A DNA stretch of 64,000 bases, from assembly GCA_014058405.1 (NCBI GenBank), contig CP047423.1, positions 1,116,001-1,180,000 on the forward strand, in the 5' to 3' direction. The position numbers and the translations under genes were made by a program. Shown in pieces: positions 36,889 through 46,178 of the stretch. Under the pieces are notes generated by a model. That model searched no databases. It worked only from the letters and a program-made list of their open reading frames with translations, and was not told where the DNA came from. Source of the DNA: Candidatus Nitrospira kreftii (GTDB lineage Bacteria; Nitrospirota; Nitrospiria; Nitrospirales; Nitrospiraceae). The first letter of the stretch is position 1, and each line of letters starts with the position of its first letter.

Positions 36889-36941
36889 GTGCTTGAAAGA
36901 TAGTGGTGCTTTTTGTCGCCTGTAAGTGAGAGGGCGAAGCT

Positions 36942-37478
36942 GTGTTCGGAGATGGTGGCTATCAGAATAGCGGGACGAACCAAACGGTCGGTCTTCATTG
37001 GTACGCCCTACGTACGAAGTCCCGTCATGAAAAAATCGTGAGGGATCAGCTTGACAAGCAGGGCATTCAACCATTACTGCCGACCGTGAAGCGATTAAGC
37101 CAATGGAAAGATCGAAAGAAGGAAATTGAGATCCCGTTGTTTTCCGGGTATTGTTTCGTTCGATTTTCGCAACAGGAAAAAGCGCCGGTACAGAAAGTCA
37201 CGGGTGTCGTCGGCATCGTCGGGACCGGAAGCCGACCTGAACCGATTCCAGAGCAAGAAATCGACGCGCTCCGCCGCCTCATCGCGAGTGTTCTTCCGTA
37301 TGATCCTCACCCCTATCTCCATGAAGGAATGAAAGTGGAAGTTGTTCGAGGCCCCTTGCAGGGGGTTCATGGAATTCTGCTGCGAAAAGAAAAGCGACAT
37401 CGGCTTGTGATCGGTGTTCGGTTGATCGAGCAAGCAGCGGCGGTCGAAATCGATGTGAAGGATGTGGTGGCGGTATGA
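36942..37478 (+). CDS. NusG/RfaH-like specialised antiterminator (UpxY type)
   Basis: A 178-residue NusG paralogue. The N-terminal NGN domain (HWYALRTKSRHEKIVRDQLD, about residues 19-38, through FSGYCFVRF) binds RNA polymerase. The C-terminal KOW domain (LHEGMKVEVVRGPLQGVHG, about residues 126-144) follows. Such proteins are typically the first genes of capsule or O-antigen operons and let polymerase read through long units. No classical ops/JUMPStart element was found by eye. Start GTG 36942. It probably acts on the long operon from 37679 onward. Confidence 0.85.
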   Translation: MFGDGGYQNSGTNQTVGLHWYALRTKSRHEKIVRDQLDKQGIQPLLPTVKRLSQWKDRKKEIEIPLFSGYCFVRFSQQEKAPVQKVTGVVGIVGTGSRPEPIPEQEIDALRRLIASVLPYDPHPYLHEGMKVEVVRGPLQGVHGILLRKEKRHRLVIGVRLIEQAAAVEIDVKDVVAV

Positions 37479-37678
37479 GGAATGAAATGGTATGGCTCTG
37501 CGCTTGGTGCTGGGTATCGTCAGCATTTAGAGATCTATGATCCTGCTTTAGTGCGCGATGCTTTCGCTATCTGAACAACGAGGTAAGCGGTTTTTTGGAA
37601 TAGCATGCGACCAAGGGAAACCGTGGCGTCTTGATGTGGCAAAAACTGCCTCACTTATCTCAAACTAGGAATCCACTG

Positions 37679-38356
37679 ATGTCGGTTAAACCCAATCAGC
37701 ACTCACTACGCACCGCCTCTTCGGCCTCAAAGAACGTCGTATGGCATCACGCCACTGTGACGCGCGCGCGGCGTGAAGTGCAAAACGGGCATCGCAGCGC
37801 GATCGTCTGGTTCACCGGATTGTCCGGTTCCGGAAAGTCGACGCTGGCCCATGCGGTCGAAGATCATTTGCATCAGCGTGGGTGCCGTTCCTTTGTGCTG
37901 GACGGCGACAACGTGCGTCATGGATTGTGCGGCGACCTGGGTTTCTCAGCCCAAGACCGCCAAGAAAACATTAGGCGTATCGGCGAAATGGCCAAGTTGT
38001 TCATGGAAGCGGGCGTGATCGTGCTGACCGCGTTTATCTCGCCGTACCGTGCAGACCGCGAACGTGTGCGTGGTATGGTCGAGTGCGGCGACTTCATTGA
38101 GATCTATTGCGACGCACCGATCGAAGTTTGCGAGGCACGGGATGTAAAGGGTATGTACAAGAAGGCCCGCGCCGGACTCATCTCAGAATTTACGGGCATT
38201 TCATCGCCGTATGAAATACCGGAGAATCCCGAGATCACCGTGGAGACAGGTCGATTCGATCTGGATGTGTGTGTGCAGCAGGTTATGGGTGAAATGGAGC
38301 GGTGTGGGCTGGCCAAGTTAAAAGGCGTGGAACCTGAAAGTAAGCGTGAACTGTGA
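37679..38356 (+). CDS. cysC: Adenylylsulfate (APS) kinase
   Basis: Phosphorylates APS to PAPS, the sulfate donor for sulfotransferases. The 225-residue protein has the P-loop [11 protein letters not shown] (near residues 41-51), [34 protein letters not shown] and [19 protein letters not shown]. It starts at ATG 37679 within a slightly longer frame. It lies at the head of the glycan cluster, with a sulfotransferase two genes later. No ATP sulfurylase (cysDN or sat) is in the window, so APS must come from elsewhere. A decayed second copy lies at 62152-62517. Confidence 0.94.
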   Translation: MSVKPNQHSLRTASSASKNVVWHHATVTRARREVQNGHRSAIVWFTGLSGSGKSTLAHAVEDHLHQRGCRSFVLDGDNVRHGLCGDLGFSAQDRQENIRRIGEMAKLFMEAGVIVLTAFISPYRADRERVRGMVECGDFIEIYCDAPIEVCEARDVKGMYKKARAGLISEFTGISSPYEIPENPEITVETGRFDLDVCVQQVMGEMERCGLAKLKGVEPESKREL

Positions 38357-38481
38357 ACGATGGTCTCTTGCCTATATGAACGGCATTTGGGTGAGAGAGA
38401 AACGCCTGCCTAACACCTCCGCCATTCTGACGTTACTCATTCACAGGCAGTAGAAAAAACCTTAACGAGATTTGCTGGGCA

Positions 38482-39933
38482 ATGACGCCGTTGGTTCAAA
38501 AGGCAACGAGTGCCACGAAGTGGAGCGCCCTCGATGTGTTTATGCGGCAAGGTGTGCAGTTCGTTGTTACCGTCATTCTAGCCCGGATTCTGGTTCCGGA
38601 GGATTTTGGGATTATTGCTGTGCTGACTCTTTTCATCGGTGTGGCCACTGTCTTCGCTGACTGCGGTTTAGGCTCAGCGTTGGTTCAGCGACAGAACACT
38701 ACGCATACAGATGAATCGACTGTATTTTTTTTCAATATTGGGATGGGTGCCGTGTGTGGGGCACTCCTGTGTATGGCAGCGCCGTGGATTGCGAGCTTCT
38801 TTGATCAGCCATTGCTACAATATCTGTCGTATGCCATGGCATTGAATCTATTCGTCGGCACCTTCGGTTCCATTCACACCACCCTCCTCAATAAAGAGAT
38901 GAATTTCCAGACCACGACCAAAGTGGGTGGAGTCAGTTCTGTTCTGGCAGGAGCAGTGGCTATTTACATGGCTAGTCAGGGATATGGCGTGTGGAGTCTA
39001 GTTGGTCACACAGTGGTTTCGGGCATTGTTACCGTAGTCTTGCTGTGGGTTGTGCATCCGTGGCGCCCTGGCTTGAGTTTCAGCAGTGCATCATTGCGAT
39101 CCTTGTTCCGCTTTGGTGGGTACGAGATGGTATCGACTTTGCTGGATGTCTTCGTTACCAATCTTTATGCAATCCTCATTGGTAAAATGTATTCGGTTCG
39201 CGATGTCGGATTATTCGCCCGAGCCAGAAATACGCAACTGGTGCCGGTCACGATGATGCTGAGCATCGTCCAACGAGTAGCCTACTCGACGTTTTCGTCA
39301 GTATCTGACGATAAAGCCCGTCTCGTCAGAGGGCTGCGGCAGGCACAGGCGGTGGCCATGTTTGTCAACTTGCCGATCATGGTCGGCGTCATCGTGCTGG
39401 CCGAGCCACTTGTATTGATATTATTCGGCGAGCAATGGCTTCCCTGTGTGCCGATGCTACAAGTGCTAGGGTTAGGGGGAGTTTTGTGGCCACTGAGCAT
39501 TCTGAATTTGAATGTATTAAGAGCGCAGGGGCATTCGGGTTTGAGGCTCAGGATCGAGGTCATTAAAAAAGTGGTTGCCATTAGCCTGACTGTCGCGGCC
39601 AGTTATTATGGGATCATGGCTATTGCGTGGGCACAGGTCGTGATCTCGGTATGCACGTATTATGCGAATACGCATTACACCAAAGTCCTGTTGGCTTATA
39701 GCGGGTGTTGCCAATTGCGTGATTTGTCGATGAACTTTGTAGCCGTCGTTCCAATGGCTACGGCTGTGTATCTAATGGCCGATGTCATGCACACAATGCC
39801 GGTTATTGAGATTCTCGTCGCCGGCACTCTTGGCTTCGGCATATATTTGTTGACCTGTCGTTTTTTGTGCGCGGAGTTATTGAACCAAAGTCTAGTCCTG
39901 ACAGGGGTGAGGACGAACCCTGTTCAGACTTGA
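38482..39933 (+). CDS. Wzx-like polysaccharide flippase
   Basis: A 483-residue inner-membrane protein of the MOP/PST superfamily with about 12-14 transmembrane helices. It would flip lipid-linked oligosaccharides to the periplasm. The N-terminal segment ATKWSALDVFMRQGVQFVVT and the helix LARILVPEDFGIIAVLTLFI are typical of lipopolysaccharide-type flippases. The product is probably the unit made by the enzymes around it. An ABC exporter pair lies further right, so two export routes are encoded. Confidence 0.88.
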   Translation: MTPLVQKATSATKWSALDVFMRQGVQFVVTVILARILVPEDFGIIAVLTLFIGVATVFADCGLGSALVQRQNTTHTDESTVFFFNIGMGAVCGALLCMAAPWIASFFDQPLLQYLSYAMALNLFVGTFGSIHTTLLNKEMNFQTTTKVGGVSSVLAGAVAIYMASQGYGVWSLVGHTVVSGIVTVVLLWVVHPWRPGLSFSSASLRSLFRFGGYEMVSTLLDVFVTNLYAILIGKMYSVRDVGLFARARNTQLVPVTMMLSIVQRVAYSTFSSVSDDKARLVRGLRQAQAVAMFVNLPIMVGVIVLAEPLVLILFGEQWLPCVPMLQVLGLGGVLWPLSILNLNVLRAQGHSGLRLRIEVIKKVVAISLTVAASYYGIMAIAWAQVVISVCTYYANTHYTKVLLAYSGCCQLRDLSMNFVAVVPMATAVYLMADVMHTMPVIEILVAGTLGFGIYLLTCRFLCAELLNQSLVLTGVRTNPVQT

Positions 39934-39967
39934 ATCTAGCCAAGTCTTTCACACACAGGAGGACAGC

Positions 39968-40810
39968 TTGGGTCTGCTTAATAGAGTTCTTGGTAATGCC
40001 AAACGTGTGGTAGCCAATCGCAAGAGGAGTCTGCTCAAATTTACCACCCCTGCTTGGGGGGTACCAAATCCCAAGGACTCTGACGTGTACCTCGTTTCTT
40101 ATCCCAAATCTGGCAACACGTGGATGCGCTATCTCATGGCTTATGCGATATGGCCAGATCTTGCAGAGATCGATTTGATCGAGATGGGTGCGTATATGCC
40201 TAGTGTCGGATTGAAAAATGATTCTGACATGATGCGAGATCCAAACTCTCCATGCAATCGACTTAAGTATCGCATCATCAAGGAGCATAAACCGTACAAC
40301 CAGCTTGCCAGGCAATACATTAAACGTGCAATCTACATCGCTCGCGATGGGAGAGATGCCATGGTTTCGTATTGGCATTTCTGCAACCAGCGCGATGGTA
40401 CAGCGATCCCGTTCAGTGAATTCATAGAGCTTTCGGCAAAGCCCGAACATTCCTATGGAGAGTGGAGAGTTCATCTAATGGGATGGATGAACGCGACTTT
40501 GGATGCGAAGTTGGTGCTTCGCTACGAAGATTTGATCGCAGACACTGCGGGTAGCTTGAGACAGGCATTGGAGTTTGTCGAAGTTGAAGTGTCTGAGGCT
40601 GCTTTAGCCAATGCTGTTGAGCGAGCTTCATTCAGCTCCATGCGCAAGCTGGAAAAGACGAAGGGATTTAATTTAGAGATGCTTAAAAAAGTCGAATTTG
40701 TACGAGAAGGCAAAATTGGATCATGGCAGGATGTATTTGGCCCAGGGGATTTAGAAAGGTTTTGTCGGTTCCATGGTGGTTGCGTGTCAGAGCTAGGCTA
40801 TTCCTGGTAA
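39968..40810 (+). CDS. PAPS-dependent sulfotransferase
   Basis: A 280-residue sulfotransferase that moves sulfate from PAPS to a hydroxyl, here probably on a sugar. The 5'-phosphosulfate loop YPKSGNTW is at residues 45-52, the 3'-phosphate motif is YIARDGRDAMVSYWHF (about residues 120-135), and the C-terminal REGKIGSWQ matches the RxGxxGxWK-type end with Gln in place of Lys. The start is TTG 39968, chosen because AGGAGGA lies five bases before it. It is separated from cysC only by the flippase, which supports a sulfation module. Confidence 0.9.
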   Translation: MGLLNRVLGNAKRVVANRKRSLLKFTTPAWGVPNPKDSDVYLVSYPKSGNTWMRYLMAYAIWPDLAEIDLIEMGAYMPSVGLKNDSDMMRDPNSPCNRLKYRIIKEHKPYNQLARQYIKRAIYIARDGRDAMVSYWHFCNQRDGTAIPFSEFIELSAKPEHSYGEWRVHLMGWMNATLDAKLVLRYEDLIADTAGSLRQALEFVEVEVSEAALANAVERASFSSMRKLEKTKGFNLEMLKKVEFVREGKIGSWQDVFGPGDLERFCRFHGGCVSELGYSW

Positions 40811-41030
40811 CAGAACGGTGACGCACCTCACGCCCCGAGTTTCCACAAAATAGAAGGTCTTGATGGTTCTGCACTGAAAAAAGTATCGGTATGATGTCGG
40901 GATGGTGCAACCACCACCATTCCAGAATGGCGGTTCGAAGTTTGAGCCAAATGTAAGTGACGGAGAAGGTCCCCTGCCATCAAGGAATCGCAACCGAAGA
41001 TGCATCTAAGTGCTCCTGCGGCTTCAATGA

Positions 41031-41894
41031 ATGCTTAACGACATTCGATGTTCTAAGTGCCCACTGTGCGACTCTCTGCGCCTTGTATGCATTGGTGGAA
41101 TTTCCCATGAAAAACCGATTCATTTTTCCTCAATCCTGGTTCATTTTGAGAAGAATCCGGAGTTGTGGGCGTGCAAAGATTGCCGTTCGGCATTTGTTCA
41201 GAATGTGCTCCCGGCAGATATAGCACGCCAGCTGTACGCCCAGGGCGATAGTACAAGCCGCTGGTCAACGGTGACGTTTGAGCGACACAAAACACCTGAA
41301 ATCGTGGCTGAGTTGTCTCAGATATTGGGAGAAGGAAAGCAACACCTTGATGTCGGGTGTAGCGGGGGTAGTTTGCTTGATTTTTCGAGAGAACGAGGGT
41401 GTTCGACAGTTGGTATGGACTACTCTTCAGTAACTCGTGAGCACCTTGAGCGTAAGGGGCATGCATGGGTGCCGTCGCTTGAGTCTTTGGGGGGTAAAGA
41501 GTTTGATGTCATCACAGCTTTTGATTTGATCGAGCACCTTTACGATGTACGTGGATTCCTTCAGGAGTGCTGCCATATGCTCAGACTCGGAGGGCGACTC
41601 GTAATTCTCACCGGGAATATCGATTGTTGGAGTGCAAGAATTGCACGTCAGCATTGGTGGTATGTAGGTTACCCTGAGCATATTGTTTTTCCCTCGAGGG
41701 TATTTTTTGAACGCCTAACTAACTTCAAGATTGAGAAATGGATCCCAACTTACGTTTCTGCAGGGTACAGATATCCCCTCCACCGTTTCTTGTTAGGCTT
41801 TCTCAAGAGAAAAGCACAAAGGAAGAACTATACCGGCCTGCCGTCATGGGTTCCGGATCACTCCTTGATTGTTCTGACCAAAGAGAGCTTATGA
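41031..41894 (+). CDS. SAM-dependent methyltransferase with N-terminal cysteine cluster
   Basis: A 287-residue class I methyltransferase. The N-terminal CSKCPLC (Cys7 to Cys13) and a later CKDC near residue 48 could bind zinc. Motif I is HLDVGCSGGSLL (about residues 103-114), and the acceptor-side segment is FDVITAFDLIEHLYDV. The last third is basic and aromatic. It probably methylates a sugar or lipid-linked intermediate. The 220 bases before it hold no gene I could support. Its nucleotide composition looks more AT-rich than that of the lipid A genes. Confidence 0.8.
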   Translation: MLNDIRCSKCPLCDSLRLVCIGGISHEKPIHFSSILVHFEKNPELWACKDCRSAFVQNVLPADIARQLYAQGDSTSRWSTVTFERHKTPEIVAELSQILGEGKQHLDVGCSGGSLLDFSRERGCSTVGMDYSSVTREHLERKGHAWVPSLESLGGKEFDVITAFDLIEHLYDVRGFLQECCHMLRLGGRLVILTGNIDCWSARIARQHWWYVGYPEHIVFPSRVFFERLTNFKIEKWIPTYVSAGYRYPLHRFLLGFLKRKAQRKNYTGLPSWVPDHSLIVLTKESL

Positions 41895-41935
41895 ATGATG
41901 TGGCAATTTATGTGTGATGGGGCGAGATTCAAGAG

Positions 41936-42916
41936 GTGATCATCCCAGAATGGGAAGTAGAGGAGGTTTCGATTGAGACACCTTTCCCCATGTGTATTTG
42001 TCCAGTCTGTAATGAGAAGGCGCTGGATGGCGCCGAGGATATTCGCCTGGGTGATAGACGGAAAGGTCTATCAGGAGTTTGGCGGGTTGCTGAATGCAAG
42101 AAGTGTGGAGTTATTTCGATGGTACCGCTGCCGACAGATGATCAGTTGGCTGCGTATTACCGAGTGTATTCACGGGATAATAAAGTCGAGTTGTCGCAGG
42201 GATTGGGTTCACGGCACCCAAATCTCAGAGGACTGTTTCATTGGTTAAGTGGCGATGTCGATCCCCGAGATTTTGTGCAGATTCCGACCGGATCGCGAGT
42301 CTTAGATTATGGCTGTGGCCATGCCGGTTATCTGAGAGATTTCCACCATCGCGGAGTGGCGATATCAGGGGCCGAGATTGCTGAATATGCGGTGGAGGTA
42401 TGTCGGAATCAGGGCTACGATGTACACAAGGTGGAGGATTTCTCGCGTATTCCTTTCCCGGCGCGTGAGTTTGATGTTGTCTACCTCATGCAGGTATTTG
42501 AGCATCTTCGCGACCCCCATGAGTTTCTTCGGGAGCTTGCCAGGATCCTGAGACCCGGTGGGATGCTCTATCTGGCCGTCCCCAATGCGGCAAGTGTTTG
42601 GCGCAAAGTGTTCAAGAGCAACTGGGTCAGTGGATGGTTTGCGCCCTTTCATCTATTTCATTACACACGCGGCGCATTGCAAGCATTGGCGGAGCAATAT
42701 GGGTTTGAATTGATGAACACTTGGAGCCGCACGCCAGAATCTTGGTTCCGGCTTAACATCAAAGCCTGTCTTTATCCAAAAGAACATCAATTGGATTGGT
42801 ATCGGAATTGGTTGGATGCGACGCCCATGCGGTACATGCTGATGTTCATATTGCGCGTCCTTGAATTGCCCTGTCGGGAAAAAGATTGTCTGGTTGTGCA
42901 GTTCAGAAAACGCTAA
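41936..42916 (+). CDS. SAM-dependent methyltransferase with N-terminal zinc-ribbon
   Basis: A 326-residue protein similar in layout to the preceding methyltransferase. Cysteines CICPVC and CKKCG (near residues 21-26 and 55-59) form a possible ribbon, then motif I VLDYGCGHAGYL (about residues 121-132) and FDVVYLMQVFEHLRDPHEFL follow. The start is GTG 41936. It lies five bases before the next glycosyltransferase. A role in glycan methylation is inferred from the neighbourhood. Confidence 0.82.
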   Translation: MIIPEWEVEEVSIETPFPMCICPVCNEKALDGAEDIRLGDRRKGLSGVWRVAECKKCGVISMVPLPTDDQLAAYYRVYSRDNKVELSQGLGSRHPNLRGLFHWLSGDVDPRDFVQIPTGSRVLDYGCGHAGYLRDFHHRGVAISGAEIAEYAVEVCRNQGYDVHKVEDFSRIPFPAREFDVVYLMQVFEHLRDPHEFLRELARILRPGGMLYLAVPNAASVWRKVFKSNWVSGWFAPFHLFHYTRGALQALAEQYGFELMNTWSRTPESWFRLNIKACLYPKEHQLDWYRNWLDATPMRYMLMFILRVLELPCREKDCLVVQFRKR

Positions 42917-42921
42917 TTGGT

Positions 42922-43827
42922 ATGGCTGATAGCAGTGGGCATGATCGGCAAGCTGTGCCTGTCATCCATATCGCAGCCCTTATGACCTGCCATGACAGGG
43001 TTGCCTCTACCACTCAAAGTGTTCGTTCCTTGAAGTCTCAAACGGTTTCAGGAGTATCTGTCGATCTGTTTCTTGTCGATGATGGGTCTAGCGACGGAAC
43101 GGCGCAAGCGGTCCTCGAGGTCTTCCCTCAAGCCACGATCCTCACCGGAGAAGGAAACTTGTATTGGTGCGGGGGCGTACGCTGGGCATTTAAAGAAGCC
43201 ATCTGCAAGGAGTACGACTTCTACTTCTGGCTCAACGACGACACCATTCTTGATCAGGGGGCGTTAGCACGGATGCTTGATACGTATCGGACGGCTTCTC
43301 AGGTCGCATGCGATGCCGCCATTATTGTTGGCAGCACGCGTGACCCGAGGACGGGTCTGTTTACTTACGGAGGATGGAGGCGATACCTCACACCAACAGG
43401 GTTGATATCATGGAGGCAAACTCCTCCTCGTATGGATGTGCCGCTTTCGTGCGATACGATGAACGGCAACTGTGTGTTGATATCAAAATCCGTCGTTGAT
43501 CGCATCGGAAACATTGATGCGGTTTTTGTACACAATATGGGCGACCTCGATTATGGTTTGCGAGCGACCAAGAGTGGCTGCCGAATCTATATTGCGCCAG
43601 GGTACTGTGGAACGTGTGCAAGCAATGACCGGCCCGTTGCGCGAGCAGAAAGAAAGTTGCCTCTCTCAATGTGTTGGAAGCAGTTACTCGGACCGAAGGG
43701 TTTCCCAGTCAAGGCATGGGGGGTATTTACCTATCGCCATAAAGGTCCCCTGTGGTTTCTGGCTTGGTTGAAGCCCTATGTTCTTTTCTGGTTCAAATCG
43801 ATTTCGAGATTACAGAAGGATAGCTAG
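42922..43827 (+). CDS. Glycosyltransferase family 2
   Basis: A 301-residue GT-A enzyme. MTCHDRVASTTQSVRSLKSQ starts the nucleotide fold (about residue 22), followed by LVDDGSSDGTA, GNLYWCGGVRWAF and the metal motif WLNDDTIL (about residues 105-112). This pattern is close to rhamnosyl or related GT2 transferases, but the sugar cannot be assigned. ATG 42922 is chosen five bases after the previous stop. Its stop overlaps the next GTG (TAGTG). Confidence 0.85.
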   Translation: MADSSGHDRQAVPVIHIAALMTCHDRVASTTQSVRSLKSQTVSGVSVDLFLVDDGSSDGTAQAVLEVFPQATILTGEGNLYWCGGVRWAFKEAICKEYDFYFWLNDDTILDQGALARMLDTYRTASQVACDAAIIVGSTRDPRTGLFTYGGWRRYLTPTGLISWRQTPPRMDVPLSCDTMNGNCVLISKSVVDRIGNIDAVFVHNMGDLDYGLRATKSGCRIYIAPGYCGTCASNDRPVARAERKLPLSMCWKQLLGPKGFPVKAWGVFTYRHKGPLWFLAWLKPYVLFWFKSISRLQKDS

Positions 43828-44756
43828 TGGCGCTCGCCCCTGTTGCCCTCTTCGTTTACAACCGTCCTGATCACACCAGGCGGACCGTACAGGCGCTGGA
43901 GGCCAATGCGCTTGCCGGTGAGACTCCGCTCCATGTGTTTTCCGATGCGCATAGAAACGAAGCAGCTCGTCGATCGGTTGAAGAAGTTCGGTCTTATATC
44001 CGAACGATTACCGGTTTCAAGTCGGTCACGATCATCGAGCGCGTGACCAACTTTGGTTTGGCTCGTTCCATAATCGAGGGAGTGACCAGGCTATGCGATG
44101 CGTTTGGCCGCGTGATTGTATTGGAAGATGATTTGGTCATCTCGCCGCATTTTTTATCGTACATGAACGATGCGCTGACGCGCTATGAACATCACGATCA
44201 GGTCATGCAAATCTCCGGATACATGTTTCCGGTTGAAGTGGATATCCATGAAGATGCGTTGCTGCTACCCTTTATTACCTCATGGGGTTGGGCAACGTGG
44301 AGTCGTGCCTGGCGGAATTTTGATGCTGAGGCAACGGGCTACGAAAGATTGGTCGAAAATCGTTTGCTGAGAGATCGATTCAACTTAGCTGGTCATTATG
44401 ACTACTTTAAAATGCTCAGAGCCTACCGAGACGGGGCAGTGGATTCTTGGGCGATCCGCTGGTATCTGAGCGTATTTATGCGTGACGGACTTGCCTTGTT
44501 CCCTAAGAAAACCTTGGTGAGTAATCTGGGTTTTGACGGAAGCGGTGTGAATTGTGCAGTGAGCAAGATCGAACAGTCTCCACTGGACATGGGGTTTCAA
44601 GTATTGTCTATGCCGCAGCAGATCAAGGCCTCTGAGGCGCAAGCCGCCTTGTTGGATCATATGCCTGTTCCAACGCTGAGCGTTGCTTCTCTGGTTCATC
44701 GATTACTTGATCGTCTCAAACGATTCACCCTTTTTCGATTTACGTGCGTGTCGTGA
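43827..44756 (+). CDS. Glycosyltransferase (GT2-like, sugar-nucleotide binding)
   Basis: A 309-residue GT-A-type protein. PVALFVYNRPDHTRRTVQAL is at the N-terminus, and VIVLEDDLVISPHFLSYMND (about residues 94-113) holds the DxD-like EDD. A Trp-rich SWGWATWSRAWRNF near residue 155 follows. This build matches putative glycosyltransferases common in O-antigen clusters. GTG 43827 overlaps the previous stop. The acceptor and donor are unknown. Confidence 0.8.
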   Translation: MALAPVALFVYNRPDHTRRTVQALEANALAGETPLHVFSDAHRNEAARRSVEEVRSYIRTITGFKSVTIIERVTNFGLARSIIEGVTRLCDAFGRVIVLEDDLVISPHFLSYMNDALTRYEHHDQVMQISGYMFPVEVDIHEDALLLPFITSWGWATWSRAWRNFDAEATGYERLVENRLLRDRFNLAGHYDYFKMLRAYRDGAVDSWAIRWYLSVFMRDGLALFPKKTLVSNLGFDGSGVNCAVSKIEQSPLDMGFQVLSMPQQIKASEAQAALLDHMPVPTLSVASLVHRLLDRLKRFTLFRFTCVS

Positions 44757-45331
44757 TCAGTCCCGTTCCTAAGCTGCTATCAATAGTTACCACAAGGTTT
44801 GTTGCGCGCCGATTTAGCGCATTCACCATTGGACCCGATACCGATCTGCTTCCCTGGCGCCTTCGAGGCGGTTCACGGTGTCGACTATCGATCGGTGAAC
44901 ACTGTGTCGTAAGGAGTCTCGTCGTATTTGAACGAGAGAATGTAGCCATATCTATAGGCAATCGTTGCTTTCTTGGTAAGGGAGTCGTTTCAATTGCAGA
45001 AGGTGTCGAGATCGGGAATGATGTCTTGATCTCCTGGGGGGTTATCATTACAGACCATAATTCACATAGCTTGAAGTTCTCTGAGCGTCAGCGGGATGTC
45101 GGAGACTGGCGAGTTTCTCATAAGACCTGGATAGGGGTGAAGGTCGGAAAAGTTGTCATTCAAGATAAGGCGTGGATCGGATTTAATGCAATTATCCTGA
45201 AAGGTGTGACGATTGGCGAAGGCGCCATTGTGGGGGCAGGCAGTGTGGTGAGCAAGGACGTTCCTCCGTTTACGCTGGTTGCCGGCAATCCAGCCAGAGT
45301 TGTTCGCGAACTTGGTTCAGATGAGCGGTAG
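44753..45331 (+). CDS. Hexapeptide-repeat acetyltransferase (WcaF/Maa-like)
   Basis: A protein of about 192 residues with a left-handed beta-helix built of hexapeptide repeats (AISIGNRCFLGKGVVSIAEG, IGNDVLISWGVIITDHN with the catalytic-type His, and GSVVSKDVPPFTLVAGNPAR at the end). It likely O-acetylates a sugar of the glycan. Start GTG 44753 (GTGA overlap with the previous stop) or GTG 44744. The reading overlaps the next gene's start by about ten bases. Confidence 0.85.
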   Translation: MISPVPKLLSIVTTRFVARRFSAFTIGPDTDLLPWRLRGGSRCRLSIGEHCVVRSLVVFERENVAISIGNRCFLGKGVVSIAEGVEIGNDVLISWGVIITDHNSHSLKFSERQRDVGDWRVSHKTWIGVKVGKVVIQDKAWIGFNAIILKGVTIGEGAIVGAGSVVSKDVPPFTLVAGNPARVVRELGSDER

Positions 45332-46169
45332 ATATGTTTCCTGGGAAGAGGCGGTGGCGTGGCTGGCTACGCAACCCGATAAACAGGAATTGGTCCGGGA
45401 TTGTTACTTCGATTCATCACCGGAAGACGCAGCTGAGCGTTATTCACGAAGCGACGAGTGGAAGGCGATCGTTGTATGGCTGCCGTCTAGCCCTGGACTT
45501 GCGTTGGATGTGGGGGCTGGGCGTGGCATTGCCAGCTATGCATTGGCAAAAGCGGGTTGGACGGTTGTGGCGATAGAACCTGATTCCAGCAATTTTGTTG
45601 GAAGAGGAGCCATTCAGTCGATTGCACAGTCCAAGAGGCTGCCGATCGAGGTGGTAGAGGAGTTTGGCGAGCGTCTACCTCGTGAATCAGCTTCATTCGA
45701 TCTTGTGCTAGCCCGGCAAGTGTTACACCATGCGCGTGATTTGAATGTATTGTGTGCAGAAGTGTTTCGCGTTTTAAAGCCAGGAGGCAGATTCATCGCT
45801 GTTCGGGACCATGTGATCACATCGTTGGACGATCTTCCCTCGTTCCTGCAGGATCATCCGCTTCATCAGCTCTACGGTGGGGAACATGCCTATCAATCAA
45901 GCCAATATCTGGATGCGCTCCGGTCTGCGGGTTTCCGTGTGGAACAGATATTCCGGTCATTCGACAGCGTCATCAATTATGCGCCTCACACCCGGGACTC
46001 GTTGCGGAATGAATTGCAGCGAAGACTCGATCGACTGCCGTTGGGTAGTCTCGCGGGACGGTGCCTCTATCTTGACCCAATTCTGGATCTCGCGTTGGCC
46101 ATCCTCTCGCGAGTCGACCAGCGTCCGGGACGGTTATATTCGTTCATCTGCAGTAAACCTTGGCAGTAA
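45321..46169 (+). CDS. SAM-dependent methyltransferase
   Basis: A 282-residue class I methyltransferase. Motif I is LALDVGAGRGIASYALAKAG (about residues 57-76), then IEPDSS, and SFDLVLARQVLHHARDLNVL. The core matches methyltransferase type 11 domains. The frame is open upstream to TTG 45279, but ATG 45321 is preferred. It overlaps the acetyltransferase by eleven bases. The substrate is unknown. Confidence 0.82.
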   Translation: MSGRYVSWEEAVAWLATQPDKQELVRDCYFDSSPEDAAERYSRSDEWKAIVVWLPSSPGLALDVGAGRGIASYALAKAGWTVVAIEPDSSNFVGRGAIQSIAQSKRLPIEVVEEFGERLPRESASFDLVLARQVLHHARDLNVLCAEVFRVLKPGGRFIAVRDHVITSLDDLPSFLQDHPLHQLYGGEHAYQSSQYLDALRSAGFRVEQIFRSFDSVINYAPHTRDSLRNELQRRLDRLPLGSLAGRCLYLDPILDLALAILSRVDQRPGRLYSFICSKPWQ

Positions 46170-46178
46170 GTCGAAATC

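Noticed and set aside
40811-41030. Gap between the sulfotransferase and a methyltransferase, suspected insertion-sequence scar
   Set aside because: No transposase motif or terminal repeat could be recognised.
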